A stretch of DNA of 64,000 nucleotides from Otis tarda (lineage: Eukaryota > Chordata > Aves > Otidiformes > Otididae). The notes under the pieces are model-generated. The model was given only the letters and a program-made list of their open reading frames with translations, was not told the DNA's origin and did not search any database. The position numbers were made by a program, and so were the translations under genes. The stretch covers positions 66,206,987 through 66,270,986 of the forward strand of contig CM048557.1 in NCBI GenBank assembly GCA_026413225.1, written 5' to 3'. Shown in pieces: positions 56,843-64,000 of this stretch. Position 1 is the first letter of the stretch. Every line of letters begins with the position of its first letter.

Positions 56843-57443
56843 AGCAGAAGCTATACCATAATTATTTAATAGTGAGATGCATGAGAGTGATCTCTGGAGT
56901 GTCCTGGGTCTAAACTCCTTTCACAACAACTTTATGTCAGAGCAGCCTCATGGTTTTCATTTAAGCTACTCTTGATTTACTGCAGTGAAAGTAAAATGAG
57001 AGTTTAACTCAGGATGTCTGTTTCTTTTTGGAAATGTCACTAAATTTAGGCAATGACAGGATTAATTTTCAAAGGATTTTTTTTTTAACGATTCATAACC
57101 TTGCATTTTGGAGTAAAGTGTATAAATTGTGAAACTATTGGAGTGCATGTGGTATAATTTATTATTAAGTTTGTAGCAGATTTTCCTTAGTGGGATGGTG
57201 TGCAGCTTTGAACCAAATTATTTGTGTTTATCTGTTGCTCAGTCAGTGCTGAAGTGGTGAAAACCAAGTCTGACCCCAGGCCGATGAATCCTGTGATGGG
57301 CCTGAGTTGGTGTTGGGTCAGGCACATTTGGGGAAAAGAAAGTCGCCTAGATCTGCTGCAGTGAAGGATATCCTTTTAGGGGTGTGTTCAAGGGCCTCAT
57401 TCAGAAGTTGTTATTGACATGTTCTCATAGGGATTCTTCATGT
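56843..57443. other. Non-coding stretch
   Basis: AT-rich spacer between two antisense CR1 copies, with nothing recognisable beyond a short T run near 57079-57087. Confidence 0.5.
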
Positions 57444-57905
57444 ACAGAATCGTAGAATGGTTTGGGTTGGAGGGGACCTCTAAAGCCCATCCAGTCCAAC
57501 CCCCCTGCAAGGAGGAGGGACATCTCCAACCAGATCAGGTTGCTCAGAGCCCCATCCAGCCTGGCCTTGAATGTTTCCAGGGATGGGGCATCCACCACTT
57601 CTCTGGGCAACCTGGGCCAATGTTCCATCACCCTTGTTGTGAAAATTTTTTTCCTTATATCCAGTCTGAATCTACCTCCCTCTATTTTAAAACCATTACC
57701 CCTTGTCCTATCACAACAGGCCCTGCTAAGCAGTTTTTCCCCATCTTTCCTGTAGCCCCCTTTAGGTATTGGAAGGCCGCTCTAAGGTCTCCCCAGAACC
57801 TTCTCTTCTCCAGGCTGAACAGCCCCAGCTCTCTCAGCCTGTCCTCACAGGAGAGGTGCTCCAGCCCCCTGATCACCTTTGTGGCCTCCTCTGGACCCAC
57901 TCCAA
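57444..57905 (-). mobile_element. CR1 LINE fragment, antisense, 3' end plus ORF2 C-terminus
   Basis: Antisense CR1 of about 460 bases, 3' terminus at 57444 (AGAATCGTAGAATGG). It ends at 57905 within two bases of the same consensus position where the 24056 copy ends. It carries both one-base losses seen among the copies: GGG to GG in the sense GAGGAGGGCCAC segment, and GGGGGCC to GGGGGC before TACAGG. Confidence 0.94.
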
Positions 57906-58538
57906 AACTAAGTCCTTGCTCTGGAGCTGCAATAAGGGGACAAAGGCTTGTAAGTCCCTGGAGGCTCTTCCCTCAGACAGGTATGTGTTGGCTTCACCTG
58001 AATAAAAATATCTGATGGTTCCAGCCCCCCACTTCTTGCAGTCTGTTGTGGAAGTACCCTCGTTGTGCTCCTCGGAGGCTGAGCCAAAGCTCACTAAAAT
58101 CATTTGGATCTCCCAGAAGCTGCAGTAGGAATTCCTTTGAGACATTCATGGCGTGAAGGGGTCTTACAGGCTTTCACACGACTTCTTTGCGAGTTGTGTA
58201 GTCAGTAGAGGGGAGACTATTTGTGTGCCTGGTCCTGCCCTTCCCAGGCTTCATTCTGGATGCAGTGGCCGGATGGGTAAGGAAGGAGCAATGAACAGGG
58301 GTTCTCTGCACAGGGGAAGTTCTGTGCTGAAGGAGGAGACATTCATACCCGTGCTGCAGGTCAGTGTTTTCTAACTCCAGAGTTGTCACAGCTAAGCATG
58401 AGATTTTGACACAGCGTTTGTTTTTTAAGGCAAATAGAGATGCCAATGTTTTCCCACAGCAGAATTCAGTCCGAAATATTCCACTCCAAATTGATGTTTT
58501 AAATCCTTTTTTGTAGGTCAATGTGTATCATTTTGTGT
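57906..58538. other. Non-coding stretch
   Basis: No recognisable gene or repeat. A minus-strand frame at 58174-58521 (115 codons) is motif-free and probably chance. Confidence 0.5.
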
Positions 58539-58601
58539 AGAATCATAGCATAGTTTGGGTTGGAAGGGACCTTTAAGGGTCATTTAGTCCAGCCCCCCTA
58601 C
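58539..58601 (-). mobile_element. CR1 LINE, very short antisense 3' tail
   Basis: Only the last ~63 bases of CR1 in antisense (AGAATCATAGCATAGTTTGG to AGTCCAGCCCCCC). Shortest CR1 insert in the window. Confidence 0.85.
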
Positions 58602-60432
58602 ATATTGTAGAAGTTTTAATTTCAACATAGAAAAAATCATTTTTCGTTTGCAGCGCTTTCTTCTACACTCCTTCGAACTCAGAATTTTATGTCATGCCCA
58701 GTAACATTAAAATATATGTAGCCAGTGTGTTTCAAAATACATGCTTCAGCTGCCAGTTCCAGTACAGATGTTCTCAAATAAACATTTTTCCCAAGATCTG
58801 TTGCGGCACCCCCACGCTGATGCTGGTGTGTTATTTTTGGTGTCAAATCCATGGAATTCCTTGTCAGTGTTTAAAAGAGAGGCAGTGATAAATTTGTTTG
58901 AGTGAGTTATGCTGAAAGAAGAATGGGGAAAAAGTCTTCTTGGCTTGAAATGAGTAAGGAGGGGGAAAAAAGCCAGAGAAAAAATATTCCCATGCTTTTA
59001 ACTGTACTTTCAGTAAAATATAGATGGATGAACAAGTGGAACAAAGATTTGAACAGAATTGGAGTTTTTAATAATTGTCTTTATGTGTTTTGAGGAAGGA
59101 TCTCAATCCAGAGCAAAACCAAGAGAAGCCATTTACTTCAGAAACAAGTTGAGAAGTCCTCCAGAGACAGCTGGCCGTTATGCCTGTGCATCAGGGCTCC
59201 CGAAAAAGCGGTCTGCAGGTTGCTTTTGGCCAGCAAAGCCCTTATATGCTTCCTGCAAAGGGTTTTTTTGTTGTGGTTTCTTTTTTTTTTTTTTTTCCCA
59301 ATGAAACATAATGAACATCCAATGAACATAATGGATGTTGCAGCCTGGATTCGTTTTGTGCTACAGTCCCCAGTTGGAAGTTTTAGGACACAGCATTGGA
59401 TGCAGATGCAGACCATGCACATCATATTCCCTGGTTTGCCTGGAAAGCATCCGTCTCAGAGCAGGTTCTTCGTCAGAGGAACGTGTAGCTGATGTGCAGA
59501 AAGATAAATGTAGAGACTTGGAAGCATTTATCAGGTTTGCATGCGGAACCCAAGGCATCAAGCGTATGGAATTAATATGGGAACCCCAGTCCCATTGACC
59601 AGCAGCCAGCTGTGGGGATCTGGGGAGATGAGAGTCAACCACTGCATGAGTAGATGCCTTTGTGCAATTTATTTAGCAACTATTTCCCACTTTCCTTACC
59701 TGCAAAAGATGAATAATCATATATATATCTACCCATATGACTTGACTGTATATTGAGCATAAATAGAAGCTCCTTGACTCTTCAATAGATGTGTGTTAAA
59801 TCTCAGTATTATTTTTTACTCCAACTACTTCTGACAGTAACACTGTGCATTTGCATATACTTTGTGTATATACTCACTGTAAAGAAGCTAAGAGCAAATG
59901 CATGACTGGGGGTACCAGGACCAAGTGGAATCCCAGGTTGGTTTCACAACTGACGTGGGCTGTTAACATAGATGGTCCTGCTTGATTCTGGGTTTTTTTT
60001 TTAATTAATTCTGAATGCCTTAAGTTCCAGATCTCATAGTGTTAGATGCAGATGCACTGAACTCCTTCTCTTTATATTTCTTTTGCTCAAAACTGACTTA
60101 CGGTATTGTGGTTGGCAGAGTTGGGCACATCTTTTCTCCTTAATTTTGCGGTGCATCCTTGGTCTATCCAGTTAGTGTCAGGCTTTCTTGCTGTTTTTAC
60201 ATTGGTTTAGATTGTTGTGCTCCTTTTCCAGATCTCAATTATAAGTGGAATCAAGTTCCATGGCTCAGCTGTCTGGATCTTAAATTGGAAGAAGTTGGCA
60301 CCTTGGGACTAGGTCCCAGCACCGTTACCGTCACAAAGCCAAGGAGATGCAGGGCTGGAAGGTGACTTCAGGAAGTCCCCTGTGCCATCCCTCCTCTAAG
60401 GCAGAGTCAGATACACCTTGACCATCCGTGAC

Positions 60433-60451
60433 AGGTATCTCTGAGATACCT
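60433..60451. repeat. Perfect 19-bp palindrome
   Basis: AGGTATCTC, one spacer T, GAGATACCT. Arms of nine bases are exact reverse complements. It could be a dimer-binding site or chance; no gene context supports a role. Confidence 0.7.
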
Positions 60452-61424
60452 ATCTCTCTGGTGAGACCATTTTTCAGGCAGTTAATGGTCACTGTGGTCA
60501 GAGCTTGTGTTCTCCCCATTGGGACATGAGGATGGTCTTTCCCCAGGTGTTGGATGGTGTAACAGGGAAAGACCGTGGCACTGCCATCAGTGTCTGTTCC
60601 GATCCGGAGTGCAATGTGGTGGTGGTCAGAGGAGCAGGAAGTGGGAAGCTGCCTGGGTGAGGTTTAGTATGTGAGGACAACCCATGGCTGATGTGCATGG
60701 GGGGGATTTTTTTTTGACTGTCTAACTTGGATTTCATCCCCTGACAATTAGGCTGAAACTGCACATCTGGCAGGGTAATTAGGTGCAAGGGTGTGGAGTG
60801 ACACATCCCTTGATCAGACATACACTTAGTTATAGAGTGTGAAATTTAAGTTATTTACTCCCTCTGCTGCCTGTTTGTTCACTTCATAACGAGGACAGGA
60901 GGGCACGTGGAGGTTGTTGAGATTTCTAAGTGAAGTTGCTGTCTGCTGATTTGGAGTGAACGGCTGTGTGCTGACACTGAAGGGATAATTGGCAGAAATT
61001 GCTGATGGGTGTCACTGTTAAACTACAACAAAAATATCTGCTGTTTTTCTTTCTACTCTCGACAATAATTAGTCATAGTACAAGAGAAATGCTATACACC
61101 ATCACCGAGTCATTTGTTTTTCATTAAAATTTTAAAACCTTGCTTTCCTTAGGACAAAAAAAAATGGTTGTAACCTTCTCATCCCCTTCACACATAAAAA
61201 CTTTCCAACCAAGCAAGTAGTAAATGAGCAGGGCATTACTCTGAACAGACGTATGTGCATAACTCTAATACAGAGCCCGTTGCAGCCTCTTGGGAGGATG
61301 TGTTTAAATGGAGAACATCGTCTCCAGACATCTGAGACGTGGTGAAATGATTTTTCTCCACTGAGCAAGAGATGCTTATTCCTTAAACCTGTGTACCATG
61401 CTGTCTGCAAAGACACCCTCCCTA

Positions 61425-61444
61425 TTGTTTGTTTGTTTGTTTGG
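61425..61444. repeat. (GTTT)n microsatellite
   Basis: Four GTTT units. Simple repeat of the same type as at 36035-36057. Confidence 0.85.
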
Positions 61445-61952
61445 CTTTAGTAAATGTAATTACGGCTTCATATCCTGAGTCAAACTACTGGTTCTGAAGT
61501 AATTAAAAGTTGGGGAGAGTTTTCCCTTGAATTTTAACTTCCCAGCTTAGCTATTATCTTCAGGTCCTCCAGTGTATACCCAGAAGAGCTTTGCTGACTG
61601 TACTGAGTTGCTGTGGGTTCGCACCAGCATAAAGAAGGGCAGGATTTGATTTTACAGGCAGTCCTTTTGCCTGAAATAAAATAAGCTGTGGACCTAACTC
61701 ACCATTGGATAGCCCTGCCTGCAGTTGAGTGCTCATGGTAGCAAACAATCCAATTAAAGCCATGGCTAATCCAACCTAATGAGGTTTTATTGTTGTAAAA
61801 TGGACAGAATAAGCTCTCTTCACCTCTACCAATAGAGTCCCCTTCCCTGTTGGGCCATATGCATCCAATATTTCCCTAGGCACAAAATTCACATCATCTT
61901 CTCCTTACTGTGTGGCATTAAGACCAGAATTTCATTGCAAAAGTCTCCAGCC

Positions 61953-62215
61953 CTCACGATCGTGAGCTGACTGTTATCAACACAAGTATACGTACAGGCT
62001 ACTGGAAACAATAGGCTTGTGATGCGTCAGCGAGTCCATCGTCGTCGCGGGGGCTCGCTCTAACAGGTAACGTTGCAATATAAGGGCAATGTTGTCAATT
62101 CTTTCACCGGCGCCCAATTTAGCAGGAACATTCAGTTGACGTACTTTCCACATTGCACCAGACCGGCTTCTACCTCCATCCATCTGTCAAAGCCCGGCGA
62201 TTGTTTCCGCGGCAG
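61953..62215. promoter_or_regulatory. CpG-retaining patch with 14-bp palindrome
   Basis: CTCACGATCGTGAG (61953-61966) is a perfect palindrome with two CpGs. The following 250 bases keep an unusually high number of CpGs (for example ATCGTCGTCGCGGGGG, ACCGGCGCC and CCGCGG) plus a CRE-like TTGACGTAC at 62136-62144. Candidate regulatory or constrained element; no exon could be fitted. Confidence 0.25.
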
Positions 62216-62526
62216 TGGTATGAAGACATCATTTTGTCAGTGCAAAAAGAGTGACATATTAGGAGCTGAGATTTCGAGGACATGGTAGAATAAGCATATT
62301 TTAATACTGAATGAGTAAAAGGTAGACTGTTAGATGCTTGACTGGCTTTTTGGGAAAGCTGCTCTCTCTCCTGACTAGAGTGGTAGCCACAGGTGACCAC
62401 TGCTCTGCAGGGCTTTGGGAACATAATACAAAGAAACTGTCCAGCTTGTTTACATCACCTGTTGAACCATCGATTTAGTTGTGTAATCTGAAGAAGAGTA
62501 TCTCTAAAGACTAGCTCTAAAGAAGA

Positions 62527-63027
62527 GCCTCCAACATAAGAAGGACATGGACCAGTTGGAGAGGGTCCAGAGGAGGCCATGAAGATGATCACAAGGCTGG
62601 AGCACCTCTCCTGTGAGGACAGGCTGAGAGAGCTGGGGCTGTTCAGCCTGGAGATGAGAAGGCTCTGGGGAGACCTTAGAGCGGCCTTCCAATACCTCAA
62701 GGGGGCTACAGGAAAGATGGGGAGAAACTCTTTAGCAGGGCCTGTTGTGATAGCACGAGGGGTAACAGTTTTAAAATACAGGGAAGTAGATTTAGATTAG
62801 ACATTAGGAAAAAAATTTTTACACTGAGGGTGGTGGAACGCTGTCCCAGGTTGCCCAGAGAAGTGGTGGATGCCGCATCCCTGGAAACATTCAAGGCCAG
62901 GCTGGATGGGGCTCTGAGCAACCTGATCTGGTTGGAGATGTCCCTGCTTCTTGCAGGGAGGTTGGACTAGATGACCTTTGAAGGTCCCTTCCAACCCTAA
63001 CCATTCTATGGTTCTACTATTCTATGT
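62527..63027 (+). mobile_element. CR1 LINE fragment, ORF2 C-terminus plus 3' tail
   Basis: + strand CR1 of about 500 bases, from the ORF2 segment encoding [12 protein letters not shown] to a slightly degraded octamer tail ending near 63027. It carries both diagnostic one-base losses (GAGGAGGCCATG at about 62571-62582, and GGGGGCTACAGG at about 62701-62712), so ORF2 is frameshifted twice. Confidence 0.94.
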
Positions 63028-64000
63028 AATTTGGTGCATACCAGCAAGCCAGATGTTGCCACCTCTAAATAAGCCAACACTTGGTGTAAGTAGTCCAGTG
63101 CTGTGATTGTATGGATGGCTTCTGGAAGGGAATTCATTTGAGAAGTTCTAAATTTCCATCAAGGCAATTGGTTAAAAAAGAAAAGAAAAAATCAATTCTG
63201 TGATGACTTAGCCATAAAAATTACTTCCAGGGCTGGCTGCATTTTTATGTTGCGTTGATTATTTTACTGGCAGTCCATTCAATCCATTTTTAGTAGCAGC
63301 TTTGAGACCAGAAAAGTTGTCCTAAATAAAACAGCCTGGGGTTTTTTTTTGTATTCCAGGCACTGCTATCACATGCTAAGTATGTCATATACATGAAGAT
63401 AATCTGAAGATAATTGGTTTTGAACCTCAAATCATAATCCCTTCTCTCCCAGGCCCCTGCTGAATAGCAAAGTGGTTTTCCTGGCCAAGATGAGGACGTA
63501 TTTTCTCACTGTGCGAGCTGCCAATGGAAATCTGTGTATGAACAAAAAGCCACAAGTCCAGTACCGCACCTTTCAGAGGGGCAAGGGAGCTGTGCATAGT
63601 TTACAGATGGATGGTGAAAGTGGCTTCCAGGACAAGGCGCGTGCTGCTGGTTCCTCGTTTGAATGGAGACGGAAGCAGCAGCGCGTAGTGCTCGCCTTCT
63701 CCTGCAGCTGGGACTCACAGTGGTGTTCAAGAACGTGAGAAGGCGTGGAGTTCAGTGATATTAATCATGTGGTTTAGGTTAGTCACAAGCATAATTACCT
63801 TGCTAAATTGAAGTACACTGGGATAAGTGTATAATAATTAATGCAAGACAAGGACGGATTTTGTTAGAAGCATGTGGAAAGCCATGTATTCCCCTCACTG
63901 GTTTCCCTTTGGTCTCCATGAGCAAAGAAGCGGCCTTACTTCTTATGCTATAAAGCATCCACATTTGCAGGGCAAGGGAAAAGATTTATTGAAACAGAAT
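63028..64000. other. Non-coding stretch, possible weak exon
   Basis: A textbook-like acceptor (CCTTCTCTCCCAG ending at about 63451) is followed by a frame open for some 285 bases to a TGA at about 63736. The residues show no family motif and the incoming phase (2) cannot be linked to any exon here, so it is not called as a gene. The remainder is AT-rich spacer. Confidence 0.35.

Larger units (their letters stand above)
58602..62526. other. Non-coding stretch with small palindromes
   Basis: No confident exon. It holds a T16 run (59281-59296) followed by imperfect AATGAACAT direct repeats (59300-59333), a 19-base palindrome (60433-60451), a GTTT microsatellite (61425-61444) and a 14-base palindrome with a CpG-retaining patch (61953-62215). 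Confidence 0.5.

Noticed and set aside
58980..59093. Terminal exon after CTGTACTTTCAG at about 59012
   Set aside because: It can be joined in phase to exon 3 and is open for about 27 codons, but it is very AT-rich and lacks any supporting motif. Too weak to call.
1..64000. Endogenous viral sequences (retroviral, hepadnaviral, parvoviral or bornaviral)
   Set aside because: No frame other than CR1 showed polymerase, capsid or replicase signatures. All reverse-transcriptase similarity is CR1.
1..64000. CRISPR array, operon or prokaryotic defence system
   Set aside because: No regularly spaced direct repeats and no coding density. The CR1 content and splice-like signals show vertebrate DNA.

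Overview
The window looks like avian nuclear DNA, mostly intergenic or intronic. At least 16 copies of the CR1 LINE (a non-LTR retrotransposon) lie in both orientations, about 14% of the bases by my count. They carry the CR1 3' signature: a conserved tail followed by short reiterations of an ATTCTATG-type octamer and no poly(A). I see no L1, Alu-like SINE, tRNA, rRNA, CRISPR array, operon or bacterial-style gene. A crocodilian or turtle source is less likely but not excluded by sequence reading alone.

Layout. Bases 1-24,500 are non-coding background with five CR1 fragments (831, 5946, 11949, 15719, 24056). Bases 24,500-36,500 hold one odd CR1 internal fragment (33489) and little else. Bases 36,557-37,540 hold two antisense CR1 copies of a second subfamily. 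The second of these, with its 134-bp non-CR1 flank, is repeated almost identically at 55,957-56,666, about 19 kb away in direct orientation. Bases 41,642-44,929 hold three more short copies. Bases 47,030-50,417 hold the largest element: a 5'-truncated CR1 with the end of ORF1 (SGNH-esterase part) and essentially all of ORF2 (endonuclease, reverse transcriptase, C-terminal region), interrupted by one in-frame stop. Four further CR1 copies lie between 56,091 and 63,027.

The only candidate host gene I can support is on the + strand at about 52.8-54.9 kb. A CpG-rich stretch is preceded by a perfect 15-bp palindrome matching the degenerate RFX X-box consensus. It is followed by two possible first coding exons, a 226-231 nt exon with a strong polypyrimidine-tract acceptor, and a third exon ending at a consensus GTAAGT donor. 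Reading frames and splice phases agree across all three. I do not recognise the protein. The X-box hints at a ciliary or centriolar gene, but that is inference.

The most interesting signals are this candidate gene start with phase-matched alternative first exons, the 97-98% identical direct repeats that share a CR1 3' flank (possible 3' transduction or segmental duplication), the nearly open CR1 ORF2, and a non-nested pattern of shared one-base deletions among CR1 copies. I found no convincing novel multi-gene system.
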